Source: Paratinospora sagittata
Taxonomy: Eukaryota; Streptophyta; Magnoliopsida; Ranunculales; Menispermaceae
Direction: 5' to 3'
Length of the DNA: 64,000 bases
Assembly (NCBI GenBank): GCA_035771175.1
Contig: CM069590.1
Span: forward strand, 59,993,997-60,057,996
Part shown: piece after piece, positions 21,978 to 34,279 of the stretch
How the letters are laid out: the number at the start of each line of letters is the position of its first letter
How positions within the stretch are numbered: position 1 is the first letter of the stretch
Notes under the pieces: generated by a model
Database searches by the model: none
What the model was told of the DNA's origin: nothing
Seen by the model: only the letters and a program-made list of their open reading frames with translations
Position numbers and translations under genes: made by a program

Positions 21978-24900
21978 TCAAAGTGTTGTATCCAACCCAT
22001 CTATAACATCCAATACGTCGATCTTTTTGTGCTCCAAGCATTCGGTTGAGCAGAACTCCCTGGTGGGAGAGCTACCACTGCTCTTGCTCATTCCCAATCT
22101 GTTCGGCCCTCTCTTTTTCTTGGTCGAGAACTCCTGACTTTTACTTATTCCAGGATTCAATCTTCTTGAACTTAAAACATCCAACATGTCTCGATCTACT
22201 TGGGAAAGTAGAAGGATCCTGTCAGCTTTACTGTTAGATACTACTCGGGGTTGTTCCTTCTGTTCTTCGGCTGGAAAAACCATCACTTTTCGTGTCGGTG
22301 ATCGCACAGGCACCATCGGTTTGAACCCAAAATCTCTTTGCCTGACCTGGCTGATCAGATGGTGAAGCCACGCCACCAGTTCAAGGATGTACTCTTCTGT
22401 CTTCTCCTTGTCAGCATGATAAAGAGTCTCTAGGCGAAGAAGGCTATTCTGTGCAGATGTCTTCTTGTTGAACTCGTTGCTGTCATTCAATAACCTCATT
22501 AAATGTTACTTTACACAAGTGAAGATGGACAGTAACAGAATTGCAGATGAACATGTCAAAGCAAAAATAAAAATACAAATTGAAAAAAAAAAAAAGTGAA
22601 GTAACAACAGAAGCAGCAACTCACCCGGTATTTGCCCACTCTCCAACCCATCCAAAACCTTGATGTGCTCTGAGACACGATATCAGAAAAGAAGTCAGGA
22701 AAAATGGGACAAGCAATACAAACAACCGAGGCCAAAATAAGAAAATTGGTCTCAATTAACAAAAGGCGAGCTAGAATGTTACTTGGTTGTATTTGAAGCT
22801 ACTGGAACAAGCCACTGCAAAGTCTTTTCCATTTCGGCCTTTATCTCGGCAACTGTCAACTGAGAAAACAAAAATTATTAGGAATAAAACACAAATAATA
22901 GTTGAGGAAAAACAAGTAGAAACATCGGTCAAATTTCAAATGATGCATGGAACATAGAAATCTCATCCTCTAGATAAACATAGAGATTGTATTCATACAA
23001 GTGTTTAAAATAAAAAGACAGAAGCTTCAAAGATTTAATCTTGCATATGTGCTCTAATAAACAAGATATTTTACATACATTTATGCTGAACTAAGTCAGC
23101 AAATTACCATAAAAAATCATTTTTGATAAGTGATATTTATTGACAATGAAAACCATGTTATTTGCATATCATAGATCGACTATCCAAATGAAACACAAAA
23201 CCCATTTGACTGGATCAATTAATGAAAAAGCTATTAAATTTTGAAGATTAATCTGGAAGTCTGTTTATTATCATGTTCAGAAACAGAAGGTCATTAAAGT
23301 CAAAATTAATTTGTAAATATACAAAAATTATACGTGTTCTACCAAAGATTTCAAGGACTTCATGAAATATGTTGTCTTTTTTGCTACTAACTACTAAGTA
23401 CTTTCCTGCACAGAGATTGCTAATAAAGATGCTTCTCAATCTTTAGGTTATTGCATGGTGCTCATTCATGCATATGCCATGGAAAGGCCTCAAATCACCA
23501 TCCAGATACATTAAATCTTAAGACAATCTTTTATGGTTGAAAAGCACTACTTGGAACAAGGAAATACCTCCTCCTTGGAATACCGTAACTGTAACCGAGA
23601 ACGGAGAGCAGCCTTTACACCAGGTGGCAATCCATGATACAATGTATCCCTCATATTAGGAGGAAGGGAACTTGGACGAGAAACCTGAGAACATAGGGAT
23701 TTAACGCAAATTAATTACAAACTATTAAATGATCTGACAACTACTCAATGAAACTGTTGGCCAATCACCAAAAATATACCCAGTGACTTTTCAAGTGAAT
23801 ACCTATCTAGGCAAGAAACCTTGACAATTATGGCTATGTACAGAATCAATTACAAAATAGACTTCTCCATTGATTTTATTTATTTCACTAAGAAAGGTGG
23901 TCCTTTTCATTGCTTCCCTCATCAAAGCATTACAGAGTTTCTCTTTGCAGGATAAATCAAGATCCTAATCCTGCCTCCGGCCTCTCAGTGATGGCCTCAA
24001 CAGGATGAACCAAAGATAACAAACAAATAACCAACATTTTTTGGGGTAGTGTAATGAAATAATTATACTTACAATACTATCTATCTGATTGATAATATTG
24101 GCATAGTGTAATGCAAGACCAGCTAAACCTAGTCTTTGAGTATTGCAGTTGGGCTCCTTGATAACAATAGTACCTGTCATATTTTTGATAAGGCATCAAA
24201 CATCAGTGGATATCTGATAACAAATTCAAACAAAACTATTAAATTCTGCACCAAAGACAGAGTGATCATCAGGACAACACAATGCATAACATAGCATAGA
24301 ATATGTCAGTAATATTATTAGCTGCCCATGAAAAATAAAAAATATATATATCAAACAGCATCACAGGTTATATTAAAACAATAAAATACAATTCATAGAG
24401 GTTCCAGAGTTGCATCAAATTCAGGCAGAGAATAATAATCAGTTACTACATAAATTCACCATCGAGAAATAAGAGGATCAAACCATTTCTTTTCACTCTT
24501 CCATATTCGAGAAATGTTGTTTGATTGCATATTTCAAAGTATCATTTCCTATTTGATCCCTTTGAATTCCATATTCAAAGCTGCAATTAGATCAAAACAA
24601 TCGATTGGTGACAAGTACATACCATCAATTTCGAAAGCTTCTGAGATCTCGTGATGTATAAACGTAACAACATCAACAAGTTTTTCCATAACCTACAACA
24701 GAATCCAGAACATGAACTTTTAGGATCTTTGATTTAAAACCAAATTACAATACTATTTTACCACAAAGAAAGAAACAACATCTCAGTAATGCCAAAAGTC
24801 TTTCAAGTTAAGCACAAAGAGTTGGAAAAATAGTTCAAAATGGGAGGACGTAAATCATCACATGGTTTTTCTTGACTTGGTAAAAGCCAATGTCAAGGTA

Positions 24901-27339
24901 ATTCGAAAGATTATTTGGTGGCAAAAAAAATGATCTTAGTAGATAGATGTATTTAAGCAGATTATATGAACTAGAGCAATAACTAGTGTTAAAGACAAGA
25001 AAGTTTACTATTTAATTACGATTACACCAAAGATTAGACTTTCACCCTATATGTTATCCTAGTCACAGGAGTTGATGGAGTGCCCATTGTGGATGTGATT
25101 AGATGTCAAGATTATATTAAGTAATGAAACTAGAAAACTAGAAAGAAATATATAGGTAGTACTTAGGAGAAAAGCTCTAAAATCAATATTTTTTTAAATA
25201 AGATGAACCAACCAAATATATGAAACGCAACTTTTAGCAATGACAGTAGGCAAGGGGGATTAATTATGCACTCATAACCAGAGAGAGATAGTGAAGAAGA
25301 TTATACGATAGAAATAGAGTAGGATGACTAAAATTGAGATGTGTCCCCAAAGTAGAGAAAAGATTAAATCAACAAAAAGAGTTGACAATGAAATTTTACA
25401 AAGAACTTCCAAAAGACCAAGCAACACAATGTAAAGCAGAATTATAGATATAGAAGAAATAACATATACAAAGAGTGAATATGGATGAGTATCAAGCGCG
25501 AGTGATTGAAAAAAACTAGAAAATATTAAATCAACAAAAAAAGTTGTTTAATTATGCTCAGGAGGAAGCACCACTGGAGATAGAACGAAGAAACATCAAC
25601 CAAAGTGGTATGACCCTATGTGATGAAGACCAAAAACTGCATCAACAAAGGACATCATACAAGATAAAGGTGTTACAAAAGGAAGAGAAATGCTGAAGTT
25701 TAACCAGGGTTGGAATAGTAAAGAGAGATATAGGTGCACTCTACTTGGTAGGTGAAATAACCCTAGATAAAGCAGAATAGTCAAGTATTCATGTACCTGT
25801 GTAACCCAATAACTTGGGGCTAAAGCAATATTCATACATTGATTTTGGAGTGCCAAGCACAAATGAATACAATATCTAGCCCAAAATGACATTGCTATGG
25901 GCTTCTTTTGATGCGGGGACGCATGACACACATGCATAACGTGTTTTAGCATGTCTTTTTTATTTTTTATTATGTTTTCTATTTCTGTTTCGTGTATTTG
26001 TTTGTAGACCCACGTTAGGTGGTTTAACCCCACGTAGCCACGTATTTGGAAGTTGTGTCAATTTAGGACTCGTATTTGGTAGGTTGTTATAAATAGGGCT
26101 TTTGGCCATTAGGAAAAGGGATATGATATTTGGAAGTATTCGAATCAATAGAATTTATTTTGGTTATTTTTGAGTATTTTCATTTTTTTGCTTCCGCGAC
26201 GAATCTACATCATCTCTTTCTTTTTGTGGTGGCTCTTCAAGGCATCTTTTTTCTCATTGTATGTACCTTTCTTTTCATTTTTTGAATACTAATAGAGAGT
26301 CAATTTCTCATAAAATAAATAAATAACAAAAAGAAGAAAAGCCTTTACGCCAAAAGGTATCATAGTTAACAATACAAACAGTATACCTCTTCCAGACTTT
26401 TAGACCAAAGAGATTTCTTTCTCAAGCTCCTTACAAGCTTTCTTTGGTTTTTAAGCTCACTATGTAAAATCAGAAGACTCTCCCCTACAAGCAAAACAAA
26501 AGAGCTTATTAATCAGATAGCACACTAGCATTTCAAAGACAAGATTATCATAGTCCTGGTACTTAGACATGGGAAAGAAAATCATCAAAAACTAAACATC
26601 AAAGGATTCAAAACAAGTTAACAATTCTAAGTAACAGGACATAGATACACAAACACAGAGAGAAGGAGAGTTTACAAGATCCATCTAACAAAGAACAATA
26701 TTTTGCAAGAAAATTTTGGTAGAAAAAGCACAGGGTACGCGTCCAAACCAAGTAATAGGCCCTGTGTCTAAGATGGTTAAAATTGTTCCATTAAGGCTAC
26801 AAACTAAATCGTATACAACAGTGTGTAGCCTCTCGATCTTTATATGCTTAGTTACACTATTATGGTTGTTATTTTGTCCCTTCATTCCCATGAGAGGAAT
26901 CAAGTCAAACTTATAGAGGGAATGGATCATAAACTAGAAACACTGATTAGGGCTCTCAAAAATGCTAGTGGATGGAACTCAGGATGCATACATTGAAGGT
27001 TGTGTTTTTGCAGAGAGAGGGAAGACGCCAAGTGTTTTATGGCTTTTAAAATGAATTTGATGCGTAAGGTTCTCTCAAAACCATATTGTTTTATTTAAAA
27101 ACAGAGTCCTTGAGTCCAATCATTACAAACTAAAAAGAATCTAGTAGAAATTACCAACATAATATGCTCATAAGATCTAGGACAAAGTGTAGTAGATTTA
27201 GTAGAAATGAATTTGATGCGTAGGGTGCTCTCAAAACCATATTGTTTTATTTAAAAACAGAGCCCTTGAGTCCTTGAATCTAGTAGAAATTACCAACATA
27301 ATATGCTCGTAAATCTAGGGCAAAGTGTAGTAGATTTAG

Positions 27340-27399
<60 letters not shown>

Positions 27400-29554
27400 A
27401 ATGTGTTTAACCTCTTCGAGGGAGATGCAAGGACTCCACTTCCTCAAGCTTCCGCCGATAATCTTGCTCAAATCTGTCCAATGCATGCAATTCGTGATAC
27501 AATTCCTGCATGTATAAAATAAGTTAATTCATCAAAGCAGAAGCATTCTGGCTAAATAGAAAGTTTTGTGGTCACAAAAGTGCTCCACATTGTAGCTGTG
27601 ACAACCATCAGCAATATATATATTATCTTTCCAAAATAATAACATCAACAACATGAATTCTTTTCATCACTCCAAAACACCAATTCACATTATTCCCATC
27701 CAACGAACCACTCCATATGACAGCACTTGTTTTCTGAATTGACCATCTTTCCGTTAAGTTGGTCACTGAAAGGAGCACAGGATTTGGAAAGCAGAGAAAA
27801 TTTGAATAAGTACTTACAGCAGTGTGATGAGCCAAAACTGTAAGTTCTTGAACTGTAGTTTCTGCCTCTTCTCTATTTTGTCTGTTCATTGCAACATCTG
27901 AATCCAATCTGAAACATCAAACAAGAATTTCAAGAAATGTATTGACGTAAACAACTAAACTCGTAAACCTCAAACTATCTACCTTACTTTTGAAAATAGC
28001 GGCCCAAGTTGTGCCATTGCGGATCTTTACATTTGTCTCCAAACCTAATTACCTCTTTTGTGAAAACATTAAATTCATCCCTGCATAGCAGCAAGTACAA
28101 CCATTCAGCAATGATAAGATAAACTTACCGAAACCAAACCCCACTCCTACAAGCATATAAGACAAGACAAGGTAGTTCTACAATCTAGTTCAAAGCAATG
28201 AGCTCATACGAGTTAATTTCTCTAGCCACCTTTTGTCAGCAGCAGCAATTCTAAGCAATTCCTCCATATCAGTAGACACTAGCTTTTGCACTCCATCAGA
28301 AGGTAGAACTTCTTCTTTTAGGAAACGGATATTTTCAGTTGAAAGCGATTGCAAAAGGTTTGCTCCCTTGACGATTGTATTAGCTACCTCAAACGCCAAA
28401 ATACATATTTTATTCCCTTTCGAAGCCATCCCAGAAACAAATCCACTGATGGGAGTCAAACTCGACATACTACTCCCAAGTGTATCTATAACCTCAACAG
28501 CCCTTTCCAAACCAACAATACCAGCCCTTCCCAATAGTGAGCCCACTTGTGGTACCTGTAAGAGCAATGTACCATATATTAGCTCAATAGTACAAACTAA
28601 GAGATTATATACTATTTCAAGAAAAAACAAAATCACCAAATAACTACAAACAGCATGTTCTGTTGAAGAATAATAATCTGGTTCATTATGGATCCAAATT
28701 TTCAATATCTATATTCGCTTGATATGCATAGTTGGTTCCCTACGTAACAGCAATTGCTTTTAGGTCCGAGCAGAATCTCTAACATGGTATCAAAGCATTG
28801 TTATTCGGGAGGCTATATGTTCAAACATTCTTGAAAGCATATTTGTTTGTTTCCTCATTTATCAATTATGTCTTTGTTCCCTTATATAAATCTAATCCAG
28901 TTTTCGTAGCTTTCCGGTCAAGTGGTTTCTAACACAAACATAGCCAAAAAGATATTTAACATTATCATACTTTTAACTGCTATTTTTCTTTCTTGCAAAG
29001 ATATTTAAGGGTTCAACTTTTCTCTTTAATGGGCAGTCTTTTGAGCAATTTCTTAATTAGGTAAGCCATATGATGAAAAAAAAAACTCAATGAGAAAATT
29101 TTATTAAGTTACCGGTTCTTTCAAGTCTCCAACCCCACATAAACTCAATTTCCGAATGCAATCGATAACTAAAAGTTTGTCAACAAGCTCATTCTTTTTG
29201 CAGATAAATGGACTTCCAGCAAAGGCAAGGAGAGGCCACCTAATTCTTATAAAACAAACAAAATCAAATATCAAGAATTTTTAAGTCCTTAGAAGAACTT
29301 ACTTTACCGACTGCTGTTCTCGCAGGAGTTGAAGGCTTGAAGTCAACAGATGAGGATAACCCTAGCTCACAGGAATCATAGCTCTGCCGATTCTTTCTAC
29401 AAACATCCACATCAGAAAACGAAATTGGATCTTTTTCATGCTTATTATTATGATTAAAGCTCTTCGCCGATTTAAGCTTTCCAGAAAACCCTGAACAATT
29501 GGGTGTGTACACCGCATCTTGCCTCCCCACTCCACCCGAACACACACTTCCCAT
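21978..29554 (-). CDS. PSK SIMULATOR (PSI) family protein, DUF3475/DUF668
   Basis: Twelve coding exons: 29554-29303, 28555-28230, 28080-27988, 27908-27818, 27505-27412, 26484-26387, 24692-24623, 24173-24073, 23684-23568, 22859-22783, 22669-22625 and 22479-21978. They total 1866 nt, 621 codons plus stop, in consistent phase. The N-terminus MGSVCSGG is a myristoylation-type motif with a palmitoylatable Cys. Residues about 130-190 ([38 protein letters not shown]) are DUF3475. Residues about 350-440 ([34 protein letters not shown]) are DUF668. A further conserved block [19 protein letters not shown] and a basic Ser-rich tail follow. PSI proteins promote growth downstream of phytosulfokine peptide signalling. 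An in-frame upstream ATG at 29599 exists, but the MG start matches the family. Confidence 0.93.
25930..26340 (+). mobile_element. possible solo LTR in PSI intron 6
   Basis: This segment of the 1.7-kb intron has LTR-like architecture: a TATAAATAGGG box at about 26090, then a transcript-leader-like stretch with aatcaatagaattt, and a T-rich end. No matching second LTR, primer site or target duplication was found, so the call rests on composition and layout only. Confidence 0.35.
27050..27341. repeat. tandem duplication (about 155 bp) in PSI intron 5
   Basis: The block beginning aatttgatgcgtaaggttctc at about 27052 and ending tagtagatttagtag recurs from about 27210 with a few substitutions and about 20 bp of deletions. 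It sits just 3' of exon 5 in transcript order and leads into the GATA/GA microsatellite. Confidence 0.85.
27341..27397. repeat. (GATA)n(GA)n microsatellite
   Basis: Four GATA units followed by about 20 GA units. The run ends 15 bp from the exon 5 donor of the PSI gene, which is close enough that length changes could affect splicing. Confidence 0.95.
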
Positions 29555-29835
29555 TGCTAAAAAAACAAAACTCCAAAAACTCACACCAATTCCGAACAAA
29601 CCCTAGCTGATCCAAAACAGCGATTAGCTTTTTTGCCCCAAAATCTATATAATCAAACAGAGCAATACTCAAAGATGATGACACCAAATTAATTCTTATC
29701 AAAATTCAAAAAAATAATTTAGAGACAAATTAAATAACTAAAATTAATATTTTGAGTGATCAAATCAGTACGGAGGAAGGATCGATTTGAGTTGAGAATT
29801 GTAGAGTTTAGAAATCTTAATAATAATAATAATTC

Positions 29836-29838
<3 letters not shown>

Positions 29839-29870
<32 letters not shown>
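29839..29870. repeat. (GA)n microsatellite in the PSI 5' region
   Basis: Sixteen GA units, a CT tract on the transcribed minus strand, about 290 bp upstream of the PSI start codon. CT/GA tracts are common in plant core promoters and 5' UTRs. Confidence 0.9.
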
Positions 29871-29872
<2 letters not shown>

Positions 29873-30050
29873 CATCTATATTTTGATACAGCGGAAATCT
29901 CGTGGAAGAATTTAATTGAAACGAATGAATGTGGACGAGTTGAATAGAATGCAAAGAGAACCAAGTGTCAGAAAACTGGATTTGCAATCGTCCATTGGTA
30001 TGAACTGGGAATGACATGTCTCGCCAGCCGACGGGTATATGGTGTCTCAT

Positions 30051-32316
30051 TTCGTACGAGCTGACCCGTTTTTACCATACTGCCCCTCCGTCAGTTCTTT
30101 CTCTTTTCTATGCGATTCGGTAAACGTTAGATTTCACAATAAATAAATAAAATATTTTAAATTTCGTAACATTTATAACCTCATTTAATTTAGAATTATT
30201 CTTAAAAAATTATTCCATTTAACTTGACATTATTCTAAAAATAAATTCTGTAACATTCTCTCCATTAATTACCTTGAATAAATAATTTTTTACTCTTTTA
30301 TTTGATTTTTAACAATTATATTTAGAACATATAACTTTTTTACAAAATCTAATTAAAAAACGCACTAGCGGTTAACCGGCTCGGGGTGAATTTTAACGGT
30401 CAAAACGGTAGGTAGACCTTGAGTAGACCTAGAAAGAGAGAGTGTGAGAGATAATACGAGAAGGACTAAAACGTCTTTTTTCTCATCCCTTTCGATGAAG
30501 CAGCTCTACGGTTTGACTATTTGGCCGGTTGGGCTGCGCGAGGAAAAGAATTGGTCACTCACGACAACCATATGTCTCTCTCTCTCTCTAGACTTGTCGG
30601 GATTGGAAGGTCATTGTCGTCATTTACAAAGTATAGCCTTCACGTCACTTCAGACTTTTCAGAGTCTTCGCCGCTCACCACAGCCATGCCTCTCTTCCCT
30701 GCGGTGATTTATTAACTCTTTCCCTCGTTCTTTCTTTCTGTTTTTCACCAAAAATCAAATAAAATAGCGTAAAGAACCAATCCCATGCTCCCAGGTTCTC
30801 CATGAGCTTTACTATTCTAGGGCCCACATATCCGGAATGGTGACACGGTGACTTTGAAAACGCCAATTCTACGGTTAGACAGACGAAGATAGAAGGATCG
30901 ATTGAGACGTGGCTAGCTGTGATTGGATTGTCGACGATGAATTTGAGAACGCGCTAAAATGGAATCGAATAAACCTGACAAATAAAAAAAGCGCCGATGG
31001 CAACGCCAAGAATCGCCGAGTCTTCCAAACGTTCACACACGTGGCAGGTGTCTAATCGGGGGCAGAGTTGTAAGAAGTCTTCCAGCTGTATCCTTTGACT
31101 TGCTATATCTGAATTCTAAGAAAATCGGGCGAGTGGTCGTCGCGTGATCCACGGTCACAGTTTGACTTTTACGCGGACTTACCAAATTGTCCTAATCGCT
31201 GAAATCCGTAATAATAATAATAAATAAATAAATATTTTTGTTTTGTTTAGATTCTTATTATTAAGAAATATGTCATGACATCATGTAAAAATGGAATGTA
31301 CCAAATCATTCAAATATATACTTTCAATTGCAAGTTGGTGTTATCTAATGAAAAACTTGCCTTATAATAATAATAATAACGAAATTTCTAAATTTGATGA
31401 GACTTTCCTAGTATGGTATATTAGATTTTTAATTAACTATTTACATTATTATCTACCACTAAACCTTTGGTGATTTTCATAGTGATTTATAACATTAATC
31501 AAGTTTTTATGATATTTCTTTTGTCTATATATTAAATTCCTAATCCAAAGTTGAAACCGGGCAAAGATGTATTGAGTCTTTCATTTATAGATTAAATTAT
31601 ATATATATTATTTAATTTGAGAGTGATTAGACTTTTGATCATGGAAAGTGACAAAACATGAAGAAAAAAATTTAATGGTGGAAGATTTTAATATATCTAA
31701 AATTGCATTCTCAATGAGATATTTTGTAAATTAATAAATAATAACAATGAGTTAGTTGATACTTGGGAGAAGCAGAAATGTGTATTTAATGATAAGAAAC
31801 AGAGATACGTAATACATCAAAATTTATTAGTGCTGCAAATAAACTGAGATCTTTTCATTTGGAAATTACAGGCATTTATGTCTAATTGACTAATTGGGAT
31901 TACACAATAATATGGTTGTGATGCAGTTTTGAAAGTGACTCTATTTAAATATGACAAAATCCATGATTAATATTCCTTTTGTTGGCAGCTATATATATAT
32001 ATATATATAAGCTGTTGGATATATAATGGAGAAAACATATGGACTTGAGAATAAATAATTGGATAAAAAATTGGAGGTTTTTCTTTTTTCCTTTATAGTT
32101 TTTTTGAATTTCAGCACATAATAGAAACTACTTTAGGAGAAAACTTAGCATTTTTCTTTTTTTCTCATCTTAGCTTAAAAGTCTAATAATTAATAATAAC
32201 TGATATAATAAATACCCAAGAGTCAGGGCAGTACATAGCATTTAAAGATTACAAAAACAATATCTCTTTTATATGAATATGTATATCAGAAAATGATAAA
32301 TTGCTTCATGATCACT
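30051..32316. other. intergenic spacer
   Basis: No coding gene is recognised. From 30361 to 31190 the GC content is higher than in the flanks, and a CACGTGGC G-box-type element lies at 31038-31045, so this part may be promoter or enhancer sequence. From 31200 to 32280 it is AT-rich, with (AT)n at about 31990-32010. The right end is probably the 3' UTR of the Ole e 1-type gene. Confidence 0.55.
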
Positions 32317-34147
32317 TCACTTGCAAGGGCTAAAATTGCATGGAATGGTACCATAGCCAGAATTTGCCCTCTTGAACCGTAAGGCTGTTAGGAGAGCCTG
32401 CCTAGGACTGCCCATAAGAGCCCAGTTCATGTGGTAAACTACACTAACTGTAGGGTACCCATATAGAATGCTGTTGTAGGAGTTGAGAAGTGCAGTGGTT
32501 GCTTCCCTTAAAAGTGTCCTATAAACATCTCCTCTACCCATTAGAGCCTCTCTCAAGCTCATATCAGTCCCATATTTTCTAGCTGCAATTAGCCCAAATG
32601 CAATTGCCACCTTTGTGCCTGGCTCCACCACCCTCCAATGACATCTGTACTCTGGCATTGTCCAATTCCTACAGAATCATCAATTACATACAAACAAACG
32701 TAATTAAGGTCTTGTTTGACACAACTTCCTGTCGTTTTTTTCAAAAGTGCGTGTGAAGTAATTACCTCTATAGAAGCTCACCCTTCGACAAATATTATTT
32801 TAGAAGTGTTTTTACCTTGATAAAAGTGTTTAGTGGAGTATTTTAAAAACATTTTTTTTTTCCTTGAAATGATATGTTTATCCTTTCTATTTTTAACAAC
32901 TTCTTAAACCCTATAATCAAATCACGGGTGAGGACTAGTTTTTCTTAAAATGCTTTTAACTTCGTTTTTAAGCATAAGATAGCACGGCATGTTTGGTACA
33001 ACTTTTAAAAAAACAAAAGCTGGTCCAGACCTGCATCTCTGAAAATCAAAAAATAAAAAAAAAATTATAATTTGGTCCAAAAACAAATGTCAAATAACTT
33101 AAATTTTATTTTTTACCTAAAAATAATTTGCAAACACTCAACTAATGCAAAACGTTTTTCCCCATAAAAAGTACAGCCGAAAACACTTGAAAAGCTCTAC
33201 CAAATGGGCCTTAAGTAAGATCTCAAAAGGACTACAAAGCGAATCAAAACCACCAACACTTACTGGTAAGGACAAGCTGAAGCTTCCATGAAGGGTATGG
33301 GGGGAGGCCCAACAACTGGAGGGAATGGCGGCGGCGGCGGCGGCGGCAACTCTACTGTCGGAGGGCTCGGCACGGGCTCGGGCTTAGGCTGGGGGTTGGA
33401 TGATCTTGGGCAGAAAGACATGGGATTAGCTGGTTGGGATAGAAGTGAGTCCACTGCATACATTTCTAAATCAAACATTCTAAACATAAGTATCAGTTGC
33501 TGGGCAGGTCCAGATATGGCTCCACAGCCTGTTGAGCTCTGCTCATTCCCTGAGAGTTGTGCTCGGCAACTGCTCAAGTCCGGGCTTCCGTCGAACCTCA
33601 CAGTGTAGCTTCCAAGCCAATTTGTGGTCTCTTCCTTCCACATTGTGACTTGCCCATTACTGTCTAGGCAAGCTATAGTCACCTTCATTCCTACAATTCA
33701 AGATGTAACAAATCAATACTTTGTTCTCCCTAATGTTTAGATCATTTGTAAGGAGTGTGAGAGAGACATGAAAGTTCCACAGATCTTTGTTCTCCCTAAA
33801 AATTTACAAAGAAATGCAATGCTATGAACATCTGTCCATTTCACTTTTGATTTTGAGGAGATTTCACTAACAGTTTAGAAAAAGCATTAAAAAAGACCCT
33901 CAGAACATAAGAAACTTATGATTCACTTAAAAACTTATATATTCTCACAGAAATTTCATTTCAAACAAAATGGAATGCATGACTCAGACTCACCACTTAA
34001 TGGGTAATCAAAGAGACTTCTTTGCCCATCTTTGCATTGGTCACAAAAGACTGTGCCAGTGACCATAGCATCAGCTTCTGTTTCTTCAACAAATGCTGCA
34101 AATAGGAGAAGAGTTGCAAAACGCAGAAACTTGTAGAGAGTATCCAT
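32317..34147 (-). CDS. pollen Ole e 1 / extensin-family secreted protein
   Basis: Three exons: 34147-33994, 33690-33264 and 32668-32317 (933 nt, 310 aa, phases consistent). A signal peptide covers about residues 1-25. The Ole e 1 domain follows, with a G-T-V-F-C-D-x-C start and further cysteines in IACLDSNG, SSCRAQL and STGCGAISGP. A Pro-rich hinge (about 175-210) has PPTVELPPPPPPPFPP. A distinct C-terminal domain (YRCHWRVVEPGTKVA, YGTDMSLREALMGRGDVYRTLLRE, YPTVSVVYHMN) ends CNFSPCK. Proteins of this family are apoplastic and cell-wall-associated; despite the allergen name most are not pollen-specific. The role of the C-terminal domain is unknown. The ATG at 34147 directly precedes the signal peptide. 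Confidence 0.88.
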
Positions 34148-34279
34148 TGGAGTCTTGGGAAACTCTCCAAGACGATGGAAGAAGAAGGCACACCACTGTC
34201 AAAACACAAAAGCTCCACTCGTCTTGTCACCGATGTCTTACAAGCAGAGTTTCTTCAGAAAAATATGAGGAGAATTAAT

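Noticed and set aside
28785..28796. TGGTATCAAAGC, a primer-binding-site-like sequence in PSI intron 1
   Set aside because: No LTR-like partner sequence could be delimited next to it; probably an old LTR scrap, too weak to annotate as an element.
30444..30715. Overlapping plus-strand open frames in the GC-richer spacer
   Set aside because: Two competing frames, a CT-repeat contribution and no recognisable family; treated as promoter-like spacer.
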